DNA of 64,000 bases from assembly GCA_965243345.1 (NCBI GenBank), contig CBDEUR010000003.1:558001-622000 (forward strand). The letters are read 5' to 3'. The position numbers and the translations under genes were made by a program. The stretch comes from Bin52 sp965243345 (lineage in GTDB: Bacteria > Pseudomonadota > Alphaproteobacteria > Thalassobaculales > Thalassobaculaceae). The notes below the pieces were generated by a model. It made no database searches. It had not been told where the DNA came from and saw nothing but the letters and a program-made list of their open reading frames with translations. Shown piece by piece: positions 43,521-52,475 of this stretch (positions within the stretch are counted from its first letter, which is position 1; the number at the start of each line of letters is the position of its first letter).

Positions 43521-44156
43521 ATGAGGGTGCAGGGAATCCTGCTTGTCGTTGTAGTGGTGATGGCGTCCTGGGCATGGCGCAGCGACGTCTCCGCGGCCGA
43601 GACCGGCAAGGCGGCGGAGCAGTTCGTGAGCGAACTGTCCAACCGGGCCCTGTCCATCGCCGGCGATGCGAGCATGTCGCGGGATGCGCGCCACGAGCAC
43701 TACGGCCAGATCCTCGATCGTGACTTCGACCTGAAGTGGATATCGCGGTTCGTGCTGGGTCGGTACTGGCGGAGCCTGTCGGAAGCCGACCGGACGCACT
43801 ACCAGGCCCTGTTCCGCGACCTGGTGATCCACACCTATGCCCAGCGGTTTACCTCCCACAGTCATTACACGGTCGAGGTCGTTGGCCACGGGTTCAGCAA
43901 GCAGGGTCATATCCTGGTCGAAACCCGGGCAACCGACGGCAAGATGACGCCGATATCGCTGGACTGGAGGCTCGTGAGGGACGGGGATGGCTTCAAGGTG
44001 ATCGACCTCGTGATCGCCGGCATCAGTCTCGGAATCACCCAGCGCAACGAGTACGCCTCGGTGATCCGGTCGAATGGCGGCCGGGTCGAGGTGCTGCTGA
44101 CCGAAATGCAGCGCCAGCTCGAAGGCCTCGACATCTCCCAGGTCAGCAAGTCATAG
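43521..44156 (+). CDS. mlaC: Periplasmic phospholipid-binding protein
   Basis: A protein of 211 residues with a Sec signal peptide (MRVQGILLVVVVVMASWAW, cleavage likely after VSA). The MlaC/Ttg2D body has DFDLKWISRFVLGRYWRSLS, FRDLVIHTYAQRF and KVIDLVIAGISLGITQRNEY, the usual signature near the C-terminus. It shuttles lipid between MlaA and the inner-membrane complex. It lies 45 bp after mlaA. The inner-membrane MlaFEDB genes are not in this window. Confidence 0.88.
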   Translation: MRVQGILLVVVVVMASWAWRSDVSAAETGKAAEQFVSELSNRALSIAGDASMSRDARHEHYGQILDRDFDLKWISRFVLGRYWRSLSEADRTHYQALFRDLVIHTYAQRFTSHSHYTVEVVGHGFSKQGHILVETRATDGKMTPISLDWRLVRDGDGFKVIDLVIAGISLGITQRNEYASVIRSNGGRVEVLLTEMQRQLEGLDISQVSKS

Positions 44157-44674
44157 CGTCCGCGAACACCTGAACGGGAAGTTCCTGCCGGGAGCAGTCG
44201 ACGTGCCCACTCGCGCCATCGCGTGCGTGCCCCCGATCCCTCTCGACCTCGCGAACTGACCGTCTGTCCCGGCGGCCGCCGGGTCCGCGCGGGAGCGCGG
44301 GAGGCCTGCCGCACCGCGGTCGGTGCCGGCCGCGCCACCGGCACTTTCCCTGGCAGGGTCGTCCCCGGCGTCCCCGGCAACTCCAGGCTCGACGCGGCGG
44401 AGCATGGCGGCATTCGTCGCCGCACCGGTGTGCGCCGGACCGGGGACCGTAACCCGGGCGCAGACCGCCCGGCCTTTCGCAACGCCCGTTCCTGCCCTGG
44501 CCTGCAAGTCGAGGTCCGGACCGGGGGCGGCCAACCGCATGACAGGGCACTGTCGCGGAACCGGATCATGCGGTGGTGGCTGGCTGTCCGCTGCCGGCGC
44601 CGCCGGCGGGTTTCAGGTCATGGTGCCCGGCACGCCGCCCGCGGCTGTTTCCGAATGGCCTGTCCGCGTTCGCC
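44157..44674. other. Intergenic region between mlaC and ettA
   Basis: About 520 bp between convergent genes. Open frames on the minus strand are Ala/Gly/Arg-rich without a motif. I see no clear terminator or repeat. Confidence 0.4.
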
Positions 44675-46357
44675 TCAGGCGCGGATCACCGGCTTGTAGC
44701 GGATCCGGTGCGGCTGGTCGGCCCCGGTTCCGAATCGGCGCCGGCGATCGGCCTCGTAGGACTCGTAGTTGCCCTCGAACCACTCGACGTGGCTGTCGCT
44801 CTCGAAGGCGAGAATGTGGGTCGCGATGCGATCAAGGAACCATCGGTCATGGCTGACCACCATGGCGCAGCCGGCAAACTCGAGCAGCGCGTCTTCAAGC
44901 GCGCGCAGCGTGTCGACGTCGAGATCGTTGGTTGGCTCGTCGAGCAGGATCAGGTTGGCGCCGGACTTCAGCATGCGGGCGAGGTGGACCCGGTTGCGTT
45001 CGCCGCCCGAGAGCTGGCCGACCTTCTTCTGCTGGTCGGGTCCTCGGAAGTTGAACAGGCCGCAATAGGCCCGGCTCTGCATGCTCCGCCTGCCCAGCGT
45101 GATCTCGTCAAGCCCGTCGGAAATCACCTCCCAGACCGTGCGGTCGGGCGGAAGCTGGTCGCGGGACTGGTCGACGTAGCCGAGCTTGACCGTCTCGCCG
45201 ATCCTGATCGAGCCGCCGTCCGGAGCGTCCTCGCCGGTGATCATGCGAAACAGCGTCGACTTGCCGGCGCCGTTGGGACCGATGATGCCGATGATTCCGC
45301 CCGGCGGCAGCCGGAACGAGAGATCATCGATCAGCAGGCGGTCGCCGAACCCCTTGGCGAGATGATCCGTCTCGACCACGAGGTCGCCGAGGCGCGGACC
45401 CGGCGGAATGGTGATGCTGGCGGAGCCCAGGGTCTCGGACTGCGTCTGCCCCAGCAGCTGCTCGTAGGCGGTCAGCCGTGCCCGGCTCTTGGCCTGGCGG
45501 GCCCGTGGCGATGCCCGGACCCATTCGAGTTCCCGCGCCAGGGTACGCGCACGTGCGGCTTCCTGCCGCCCCTCCTGCTCGAGGCGGCGCTGTTTCTGTT
45601 CCAGCCAGCCCGAGTAATTGCCCTGGTACGGAATGCCGCGGCCCCGGTCGAGTTCCAGGATCCAGCCCGCCACCTCGTCGAGGAAGTAGCGGTCGTGGGT
45701 GACGGTCACGACCGTTCCCGGGAAGTCGTGCAGGAAACGCTGCAGCCACGCGACAGATTCGGCGTCGAGATGGTTGGTCGGCTCGTCGAGCAGCAGCATG
45801 TCCGGGGCCGACAGCAGCAGCCGGCACAGTGCCACCCGGCGCCGTTCGCCGCCGGACAGCGGTCCGACATCGGTATCGCCCGGCGGCAGGCGCAGGGCAT
45901 CCATGGCGATGTCGACCCTGCGGTCGAGGTCCCAGGCGTCGGCCGCGTCGATCCGTTCCTGCAACTCCGCCTGTTCGCCCAGCAGCTCGTTCATCGCGTC
46001 GTCGTCGAGCGGCTCGGCGAACCGGGCGCTGACCTCGTTGAAGCGCTCGAGGAGACTGCTGATGTCGGCGAGCCCCTCCATGACGGTTTCCTGCACGGTG
46101 CGGCCGGGTTCGAGCCGCGGTTCCTGCGGCAGGTAGCCGACCTTGATTCCCTCGGCCGGCCACGCCTCTCCGGAGAAGTCGGTTTCCACCCCCGCCATGA
46201 TCCGCAGCAGGGTCGACTTGCCGGCGCCGTTGATCCCGAGAACGCCGATCTTCGCGCCGGGCAGGAAGGAGAGATGGATGTTCTTCAGGATTTCGCGGCC
46301 GCCCGGGAAGGTCTTCGACAGACCCTTCATCACGTAGATGTACTGTGGAGTGGCCAT
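44675..46357 (-). CDS. ettA: Energy-dependent translational throttle protein EttA (ABC-F)
   Basis: A protein of 560 residues with two ABC ATPase domains and no membrane part. The first has Walker A GINGAGKST and signature LSGGERRRVALCRL. The second has GPNGAGKST and LSGGERNRVHLARM. The linker between them is charged and helical (LEQKQRRLEQEGRQEAARAR), followed by ELEWVRASPRARQAKSRARL. The start MATPQYIYVMKGLSKTFPGG is typical of EttA. It binds the ribosomal E site and gates translation by ATP/ADP level. It stands alone. Confidence 0.93.
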   Translation of the reverse strand: MATPQYIYVMKGLSKTFPGGREILKNIHLSFLPGAKIGVLGINGAGKSTLLRIMAGVETDFSGEAWPAEGIKVGYLPQEPRLEPGRTVQETVMEGLADISSLLERFNEVSARFAEPLDDDAMNELLGEQAELQERIDAADAWDLDRRVDIAMDALRLPPGDTDVGPLSGGERRRVALCRLLLSAPDMLLLDEPTNHLDAESVAWLQRFLHDFPGTVVTVTHDRYFLDEVAGWILELDRGRGIPYQGNYSGWLEQKQRRLEQEGRQEAARARTLARELEWVRASPRARQAKSRARLTAYEQLLGQTQSETLGSASITIPPGPRLGDLVVETDHLAKGFGDRLLIDDLSFRLPPGGIIGIIGPNGAGKSTLFRMITGEDAPDGGSIRIGETVKLGYVDQSRDQLPPDRTVWEVISDGLDEITLGRRSMQSRAYCGLFNFRGPDQQKKVGQLSGGERNRVHLARMLKSGANLILLDEPTNDLDVDTLRALEDALLEFAGCAMVVSHDRWFLDRIATHILAFESDSHVEWFEGNYESYEADRRRRFGTGADQPHRIRYKPVIRA

Positions 46358-46595
46358 GGGCGGTGTCCGGGATGGCTGACAGGTTCAGGGCATCGGTTTC
46401 TAGCGGTCAATCAGGCGCTGCGCAATCGCCGGGCACGGTCTCGGTGGTGTGGCCCGGCAAGCTGTTCGGTACCGGAACCCTCGTGCGGGATCATTCCCCC
46501 GGCCGCCCGCGGCTCCGCGGGAGCGTCGACGATGTTGCCTGGCAGCCGGTCCGACAGGTCAGCCGGGGCGCGGTGCATGTCACCCCGGCATCCCG

Positions 46596-47489
46596 TCACC
46601 GGGCCCGCGCCGCGATGCGGTCGCGGATATCGAGAACGCGCTGTGCCCGCGCGACGACCGGAACATCGATCATCTTGCCCTCGAAGGCGACGGCACCGTC
46701 GCCCGCCGCCATCGCCGCGTCGTAGGCCGCGACCATCGCCTCGGCCCGGGTGACCTCGGCCTCGCCCGGGGTGAACACGTCGTTCAGGATCGGGACCTGT
46801 GCGGGGTGTATGCAGGCGCCGCCGTCGAACCCGAGCCGACGCGCCACCTCCACGTTGGAGCGGAACAGTGCGAGGTCGGTGAACTCCGCGATCGAGCCCG
46901 GGTAGCCGATCGGCATGACCCCGGCTTCGCGTGCCGCGACCTGCACTCCCTGGTAGAAGGACAGCAGCTGCAGCCCGTCCGGCTCGGCCATGCCCATTTC
47001 CGCCGCGAAATCCTCCTGGCCGAGGGCAAGCGCCGCGAGCCGCGGCGTGGATTGCGCGATGGCGCGGACATTGGCGTAGCCGCGCGGGGTCTCGATCAGG
47101 ATCATGAGCCTGGTATGGCCCTGTTCCATGCCGCGCTCGCGCTCGAGTTCGCCGATCATCTCGCACAGGGTTTCGACGAAGTGCGCGGTGTCCACCTTCG
47201 GCAGCACCAGGCCGTCGACCTCGGGCCAGACCGAGGCCTCGATGTCGGGCACCGCGAGATGCAGTGGCCGGTTGATCCGCACCAGGACATCGGCGCCGCC
47301 GCGCGAGACCGCGCGGGCGACATCGCGGACCAGGCCGCGGGCGCGCGGCTTCTCGGCCGGGGCGACGGCATCCTCGAGATCGATCTTGATGGCATCGGCC
47401 CCGCGCTCGTGTGCGCGGGCCACGAACCGTTCGCTGGTGGCCGGCACGTACAGCATCGATCGCCACAACGGCTGGGTGTGCGTACTCAT
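46596..47489 (-). CDS. HpcH/HpaI-family CoA-ester lyase (CitE/malyl-CoA-lyase-like)
   Basis: A protein of 297 residues with the CitE-type barrel: RSMLYVPATSERFVARAHER, DAIKIDLEDAVAPAEKPRAR (metal-binding acid), LMILIETPRGYANVRAI and ALGQEDFAAEMG. It would split a 3-hydroxyacyl-CoA such as citramalyl-CoA, malyl-CoA or beta-methylmalyl-CoA. Its start shares one base with the stop of the CoA-transferase gene (TGATG), so the two act together: one makes the CoA ester and the other cleaves it. The exact substrate cannot be read from sequence. Confidence 0.86.
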   Translation of the reverse strand: MSTHTQPLWRSMLYVPATSERFVARAHERGADAIKIDLEDAVAPAEKPRARGLVRDVARAVSRGGADVLVRINRPLHLAVPDIEASVWPEVDGLVLPKVDTAHFVETLCEMIGELERERGMEQGHTRLMILIETPRGYANVRAIAQSTPRLAALALGQEDFAAEMGMAEPDGLQLLSFYQGVQVAAREAGVMPIGYPGSIAEFTDLALFRSNVEVARRLGFDGGACIHPAQVPILNDVFTPGEAEVTRAEAMVAAYDAAMAAGDGAVAFEGKMIDVPVVARAQRVLDIRDRIAARAR

Positions 47490-48712
47490 CAGATGATCCC
47501 CTCGCTGGCCAGTTCGGCGCGCTCCACGGCCCCGATGCCGATCCCGCCCAGGATGCGCTCGTTGTGTTCGCCGAGTTCCGGCGCCGGGTGCCGGAGGACC
47601 GCCGGGGTCCCGGACAGTCTCGGGACCGGCGCGTGCATGGGCAGGGTTCCGGTCTGCCCGTCGGGCAGGCGGGCGAGCGAGCCCCGCTCCACCACGTAGT
47701 CGTGGTCGACGAGCTGTTCGATATCGGCAACGGCCCCGACCGTGACGGCGGCGGCCTCGAAGATCTCGAGGCACTCCTCCTGGGTGCGGGCGGCCATGAA
47801 TTCGGCGACGATCGGGTCGAGCAGGTGGTTGTTGCGCAGCCGGTCGGTATTGGTCCGGAACCGCGGATCGTCGATCAGTTCCTCGCGACCGATGGTCCGC
47901 ATCAGCCTCTCGTGCATCGCCTGCATGGATGCGGACAGGGCCACGTACTTGCCGTCGCGGCAGGCGTAGACATTGCGCGGCGCGGTGGTGGTCGACAGGC
48001 TGCCCGTCCGCGGCGGGACCTGGCCCGAGAGCGCGTGGTTGGCCGCCATCGGTCCGAGGACCGAGAGGATCGGCTCGAACAGGGACAGGTCGATCACCTG
48101 GCCGCGGCCGCCCTTCATCTCGATCTCGCGGGTCGCGACCATGGTGGCAAAGGCGCCGTACAGGCCCGCGATCATGTCGGCGAGTGCCAGCGGCGGCAGC
48201 ACCGGCGGGCGGTCCGCGAATCCGTTCATGGCGGCAAAGCCGGACATGGCCTCGACCAGGCTGCCGAACCCGGGCCGGTGACTCCACCGGCCGGTCTGGC
48301 CCCAGCCCGAGACCCTGACAATGACCAGCGACGGGTTGACCGCGTGGAGATCGTCCGGACCCAGTCCCCAGCGTTCCATGGTTCCCGGCCGGAAATTCTC
48401 CACCAGCACCCGCGCATCGGCCGCCAGCGCGAGCAGGATGTCGCGTCCGCGCGGCCGGCGCAGGTCGAGAGTGACACTCAGCTTGTTGCGGCAGTAGACC
48501 TTCCAGAAGGTGCTGACACCGTCGACCAGCCAGTTGCGCAGGTCATCGCCAACACCCGGCCGCTCGATCTTCACCACCTCGGCCCCGTGATCGGCCAGCA
48601 CGTGGGTGACGACGTTGCCCGCAACCAGTCGCGACAGGTCAAGCACCCGCACGCCGTCCAGCGCGCCTGCAAGGTCCGGGTCCCAGGATGCCCGGGGCAG
48701 CCGGTCGCTCAC
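47489..48712 (-). CDS. Class III CoA-transferase (CaiB/BaiF family)
   Basis: A protein of 407 residues. Family segments are GVRVLDLSRLVAGNVVTHVL, ADHGAEVVKIERPGVGDDLR, ENFRPGTMERWGLGPDDL and DLSLFEPILSVLG. The Asp expected as the covalent acyl carrier fits ALADMIAGLYG. I use the GTG at 48712 because GGAGGGA sits just upstream and the protein then begins like relatives. It is coupled to the CoA-ester lyase, suggesting activation and cleavage of a dicarboxylic hydroxy acid (for example citramalate or malate), which is inference. Confidence 0.86.
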   Translation of the reverse strand: MSDRLPRASWDPDLAGALDGVRVLDLSRLVAGNVVTHVLADHGAEVVKIERPGVGDDLRNWLVDGVSTFWKVYCRNKLSVTLDLRRPRGRDILLALAADARVLVENFRPGTMERWGLGPDDLHAVNPSLVIVRVSGWGQTGRWSHRPGFGSLVEAMSGFAAMNGFADRPPVLPPLALADMIAGLYGAFATMVATREIEMKGGRGQVIDLSLFEPILSVLGPMAANHALSGQVPPRTGSLSTTTAPRNVYACRDGKYVALSASMQAMHERLMRTIGREELIDDPRFRTNTDRLRNNHLLDPIVAEFMAARTQEECLEIFEAAAVTVGAVADIEQLVDHDYVVERGSLARLPDGQTGTLPMHAPVPRLSGTPAVLRHPAPELGEHNERILGGIGIGAVERAELASEGII

Positions 48713-48798
48713 GAGAGTCCCTCCGGGCAGGCTTGACCTTGATTGCACCTGCTTCGCACACTGCCGGCTGCGTTCCACGAACCGGCAGGAGGGCGACC

Positions 48799-48981
48799 AT
48801 GTCCGAACTGGTAGAGCATACCTTCAACGTCCACGAGGATTCACTGGCGATGCTTGACGATGCGATGCAGAAGCACGGTCTCGAGGACCGAAGCAAGGCC
48901 CTGCGCTGCCTGCTCGACTTCTGCGCCGAAGACGGGGACTGGGAGGAGATCTTCGAGGTGATTCGCTGCCGCAGGTGCTGA
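48799..48981 (+). CDS. Small ribbon-helix-helix-like protein
   Basis: A protein of 60 residues: HTFNVHEDSLAMLDDAMQKH, then LEDRSKALRCLLDFCAED and a tail EEIFEVIRCRRC. The beta strand plus two helices look like a ribbon-helix-helix fold, but the strand lacks the usual basic DNA contacts. The C-terminal CRRC could bind a metal or form a disulfide. AGGAGGG lies 8 bases before the ATG. It is divergent from the CoA-transferase gene. The family is not recognised with certainty. Confidence 0.65.
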   Translation: MSELVEHTFNVHEDSLAMLDDAMQKHGLEDRSKALRCLLDFCAEDGDWEEIFEVIRCRRC

Positions 48982-49003
48982 CCGGGACGGCGGACCGGCG
49001 GCC

Positions 49004-50053
49004 TCAGCCTGCCCGGGCACTGTCGATGACATGCGCCACGTCCTCCCGTGTCGTCTCGAAGCTGGTCACGAGGCGGGCCGAAACCCGCCCGTCGCGTTCG
49101 CCCCAGCTGTAGAACAGGCACCCGGCCCGGGCAAGGGCACCACTGGTCGCGACCGGCAGGTCGAGAAAGATCATGTTGGTCTCGACCGGGAACTGCAGCG
49201 TGATGCCGGGGATACCGGCCAGTCCGTCGGCGAGTTCCACCGCCATCCGGTTCGCGTGTTCGGCAAGCCGGATCCAGCGTGCGTCCTCGAGCCACGGCAC
49301 CATCTGCGCCGAGGCGAACCGCATCTTGGAGAACAGGTGTCCGCCGCGCTTGCGTCTGAACTCGAACTCGTCGCACAGCGCGGTGTCGAAGAACACCACG
49401 GTATCGGCGCACAGCGCGCCGTTCTTGGTGGCGCCGAGCGAGAGGACGTCGACGCCGCTGCGCCACGTGATGTCTGCCGGTGAACACCCGAGCGCGGCAA
49501 CGGCATTGGCGAGCCTCGCGCCATCCATGTGCAGCGCGAGTCCGTGCTGCCTGCACACCGCGGAGATGTCGCGGACCTCGTCCAGGCTGTAGACCGTTCC
49601 GGACTCGGTGGACTGGGTGATGCTGACGGCAGCCGGCTGGGCCCGGTGCACCCGTGGCGCCGGCGTGGCGAAGTCGAGCCGGGCCGCCAGGCCTTCGGCG
49701 GAGATCTTGCCGTTCTCTCCGTCCATCAATGCCAGTTTCGCACCGCCGGAATAGAACTCCGGCGCCGCGCATTCGTCCTCCTCGACATGGGCGGCGTGAT
49801 GGCACAGGACCACCCCCCAGGACGGGACCAGGGTGGCGAGCGCCAGGGCGTTGGCGGCCGTCCCGGTCCCGACCGGGTAGATCGCGAGCGGGTGCTCGAA
49901 CGCGGCGGCGGCACGGTCCCGGAGCCGTTCGGTCCAGGGATCGTCTCCGTAGGGCATCGCCGGTGTTGCGGCAGCATCCGCCAGCGCCTGCATGACCTCG
50001 GGATGCGCGCCTGCGGTGTTGTCACTGGCGAGATTGACGGATCGGTGTGCCAC
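49004..50053 (-). CDS. Low-specificity L-threonine aldolase
   Basis: A PLP enzyme of 349 residues that splits threonine to glycine and acetaldehyde. Seen are the N-terminal motif VNLASDNTAGAHPEVMQAL, IYPVGTGTAANALALATL for the cofactor phosphate, LALHMDGARLANAVAALG (Asp contacting the PLP ring) and SLGATKNGALCADTVVFF with the Schiff-base Lys. The GTG start at 50053 has AGGAGGACGAG upstream. A role in glycine supply would fit a genome rich in one-carbon genes, but this is common housekeeping too. Confidence 0.88.
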   Translation of the reverse strand: MAHRSVNLASDNTAGAHPEVMQALADAAATPAMPYGDDPWTERLRDRAAAAFEHPLAIYPVGTGTAANALALATLVPSWGVVLCHHAAHVEEDECAAPEFYSGGAKLALMDGENGKISAEGLAARLDFATPAPRVHRAQPAAVSITQSTESGTVYSLDEVRDISAVCRQHGLALHMDGARLANAVAALGCSPADITWRSGVDVLSLGATKNGALCADTVVFFDTALCDEFEFRRKRGGHLFSKMRFASAQMVPWLEDARWIRLAEHANRMAVELADGLAGIPGITLQFPVETNMIFLDLPVATSGALARAGCLFYSWGERDGRVSARLVTSFETTREDVAHVIDSARAG

Positions 50054-50065
50054 CTCGTCCTCCTG

Positions 50066-50413
50066 TCAGGGGTGCGGTTCGAGTGCGATGCGGCCTCGCT
50101 GCCTGCCGGTCCGTCCGTCGAAGACGAGGACGGAGGCAGAGCCGTCCGATGCCCGCAGGTGAATGTAGAGACTGTCGCCCGCCGCCGTGACGCCCTGTAT
50201 CGCGTGGCCCGCCGGAAGCCGGGCTGAAACGGTACCGAAGTTCCCGCCGGCGGACTGACTGGCGCCAGAGGTCATCCGGTTGTATATTGTGACCCCGATC
50301 GTGATCACGCCGGCCACGATCAGCACACCCATTATGATCACCAGGAGTTTCAGCGCGTGCAGGCCTGGCGGGACCGGATCGGTTCTGACAGTCTGTTGTG
50401 GTTTGGCCGACAT
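50066..50413 (-). CDS. Single-helix membrane protein (DUF6476-like)
   Basis: A protein of 115 residues: a short cytoplasmic lead, one membrane segment (about 22-46, LHALKLLVIIMGVLIVAGVI) and a periplasmic beta-rich domain of about 65 residues (SARLPAGHAIQGVTAAGDSL and LVFDGRTGRQRGRIAL). Small proteins of this type often sit divergently beside rluD in alphaproteobacteria. The function is unknown. Its ATG and the ATG of rluD share the palindrome CATG at 50411-50414, so neither gene has a separate leader. Confidence 0.72.
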   Translation of the reverse strand: MSAKPQQTVRTDPVPPGLHALKLLVIIMGVLIVAGVITIGVTIYNRMTSGASQSAGGNFGTVSARLPAGHAIQGVTAAGDSLYIHLRASDGSASVLVFDGRTGRQRGRIALEPHP

Positions 50414-51428
50414 GAACTCTCGACAGGATCGTCTTCTGCAGTTTCGCGCCGGTGAACCGACGTCTCCGGACGCCGGTACGGCCCGGCTTGACCGCTGGCT
50501 TGCAGATCGCGTTGCAGAGCGTGGCAGCGTGCCGGGCCTCTCGCGCAGTCGAGTGAAGACCCTGATTCTGAACGGCCTCGTCTCGGCGGACGGCGCGACG
50601 ATAGCCGACCCCTCTGCACCGGTCAAACCCGGATGCGAATACGCCCTGACCCTTCCGCCGCCGCGCCCGATCGAGACCGAGGCCCAGGATATCGCGATCG
50701 ATATCCTGCATGAGGATGCATCGCTGATCGTGCTCGACAAGCCGGCCGGCCTCGCGGTTCACCCCGCGCCCGGATCGCCGGACCACACGCTCGTCAATGC
50801 CCTGCTGGCGCACTGCGGAGACTCGCTCTCGGGCATTGGCGGTGCATTGCGTCCGGGGATCGTCCATCGGCTCGACAAGGACACCAGCGGCCTGCTGGTG
50901 GTGGCGAAGACCGACGAGGCGCATCACGGACTGATGCACCAGTTCGCCGCACGGACGGTGGAACGGCGTTACCGCGCCCTGGTCTGGGGAGTGCCGGATC
51001 CGCCGGCCGGCCGGATCGAGGGCGCGATAGCGAGGGACCGGCGCAACCGCAAGCGCATGGCGGTCACCAGCCGTGGAGGCAAGCCGGCCGCGACCCGGTA
51101 CCGGGTCGAGCAGCGGTTCGGAACCCGGGCCAGCCTGCTCGAGTGCCGGCTCGAGAGTGGCCGCACACACCAGATCAGGGTGCACATGACCCATATCGGC
51201 CATCCACCGGTCGGCGATCGGCTGTACGGCAGCGGGCATCGCCGCAAGGGCGCCCTGGCGGAACAGGTTGCCGCGGCGAAGGCGCTCGGGCGCCAGGCAC
51301 TGCATGCGCATACCCTGGCCTTTGCCCATCCCGACGATGGCAGGTGGCTGCAATTCGAACGGGATGTTCCTGCCGACATGGCGAGGACGGTGCGGTGCTT
51401 CGCCGCCGCGGACAGTGTGGCGGCGTGA
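50412..51428 (+). CDS. rluD: 23S rRNA pseudouridine synthase RluD family
   Basis: A protein of 338 residues. An N-terminal S4 RNA-binding domain (TARLDRWLADRVAERG, LSRSRVKTLILNGLVSADG) precedes the RluA/RluD catalytic domain: DASLIVLDKPAGLAVHPAPG, GIVHRLDKDTSGLLVVAKTD (catalytic Asp in HRLDKDT) and LESGRTHQIRVHMTHIGHPP. It makes pseudouridines in helix 69 of 23S rRNA. The ATG at 50412 overlaps the start codon of the divergent membrane-protein gene. rpoH follows, as is common in alphaproteobacteria. Confidence 0.9.
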   Translation: MNSRQDRLLQFRAGEPTSPDAGTARLDRWLADRVAERGSVPGLSRSRVKTLILNGLVSADGATIADPSAPVKPGCEYALTLPPPRPIETEAQDIAIDILHEDASLIVLDKPAGLAVHPAPGSPDHTLVNALLAHCGDSLSGIGGALRPGIVHRLDKDTSGLLVVAKTDEAHHGLMHQFAARTVERRYRALVWGVPDPPAGRIEGAIARDRRNRKRMAVTSRGGKPAATRYRVEQRFGTRASLLECRLESGRTHQIRVHMTHIGHPPVGDRLYGSGHRRKGALAEQVAAAKALGRQALHAHTLAFAHPDDGRWLQFERDVPADMARTVRCFAAADSVAA

Positions 51429-51478
51429 ATGATGGACAGAGCGACATGCTGCACCGCGAGCTGCAGCCGGGGGACAGG

Positions 51479-52360
51479 ATGATGGCAAAGCCGCCGGCAA
51501 CAATTCCCTCTCTGGGGGCCGAGAGCAACCTCGCGCGGTACCTCCAGGAGATCCGCAAGTTTCCGATGCTGCAGCCGGACGAGGAGTACATGCTGGCGCG
51601 GCGCTGGCAGGAGGACGGTGACACCGAGGCGGCACACCGGCTGGTCACCAGCCACCTGCGGCTGGTCGCCAAGATCGCATCCGGTTACCGCAGCTACGGC
51701 CTGCCGATGGCGGAGCTGATCTCCGAGGGCAATGTCGGCATGATGCAGGCGGTGAAGCGGTTCGACCCTGACCGCGGCTTCAGGCTCGCCACCTACGCCA
51801 TGTGGTGGATTCGCGCCTCGATCCAGGAATACATCCTCCATTCCTGGTCACTGGTGAAGATCGGCACCACCGCAGCGCAGAAGAAGCTGTTCTTCAACCT
51901 GCGCCGCATCAAGGGCCAGCTTCGCGCCATGGAAGAAGGTGATCTCTCGCCCGAGAACGTGACCGCGATCGCCGACCAGCTCAACGTGGCCGAGCACGAA
52001 GTGGTGGCGATGAACCGGCGAATCGCCGGGCGGGATCACTCGCTCAATGCTCCGCTCACCATCGATGGCGATGGCGAGTGGCAGGACTGGCTGGTCGACG
52101 AGGAGCCGGACCAGGAGTACATGCTCGGCGAGCAGCAGGAACTCGAACAGCGTCGTGACATGCTTGCCCGCGGCATGGAGGGCCTGAACGACCGGGAGAG
52201 GCGGATCCTGGTCGAACGCCGCATGCGGGAACCGGCGATGACGCTGGAGGAACTGAGCCAGGAGTTTGGAGTGAGCCGCGAACGGATCCGCCAGATCGAG
52301 GTTCGGGCGTTTGCCAAGCTCCAGAAGGCGATGCGACAGCTCGCGTCCGACGACGCGTGA
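51479..52360 (+). CDS. rpoH: Heat-shock sigma factor RpoH (sigma-32)
   Basis: A protein of 293 residues. Region 2 reads HLRLVAKIASGYRSYGLPMA, ELISEGNVGMMQAVKRFDPD and RGFRLATYAMWWIRASIQEY. The RpoH box QKKLFFNLRRIKGQL separates it from other sigma factors. Region 4 ends with LEELSQEFGVSRERIRQIEV. I favour the Met pair at 51479/51482 (GGGGGACAGG just upstream). A GTG at 51425 would overlap rluD and add 18 residues. Placement directly after rluD is a known alphaproteobacterial arrangement. Confidence 0.93.
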   Translation: MMAKPPATIPSLGAESNLARYLQEIRKFPMLQPDEEYMLARRWQEDGDTEAAHRLVTSHLRLVAKIASGYRSYGLPMAELISEGNVGMMQAVKRFDPDRGFRLATYAMWWIRASIQEYILHSWSLVKIGTTAAQKKLFFNLRRIKGQLRAMEEGDLSPENVTAIADQLNVAEHEVVAMNRRIAGRDHSLNAPLTIDGDGEWQDWLVDEEPDQEYMLGEQQELEQRRDMLARGMEGLNDRERRILVERRMREPAMTLEELSQEFGVSRERIRQIEVRAFAKLQKAMRQLASDDA

Positions 52361-52475
52361 CCACTGCCGGATGGAATCCTGGTCGCGGGGAGGTGAGGGG
52401 CCCCGCAGGGCGCGGCCGCCCCGGGGCACCGGCTCCGGCGTGACCCGGCACGTCTCCACCGGGTCCTGAGTCGCC

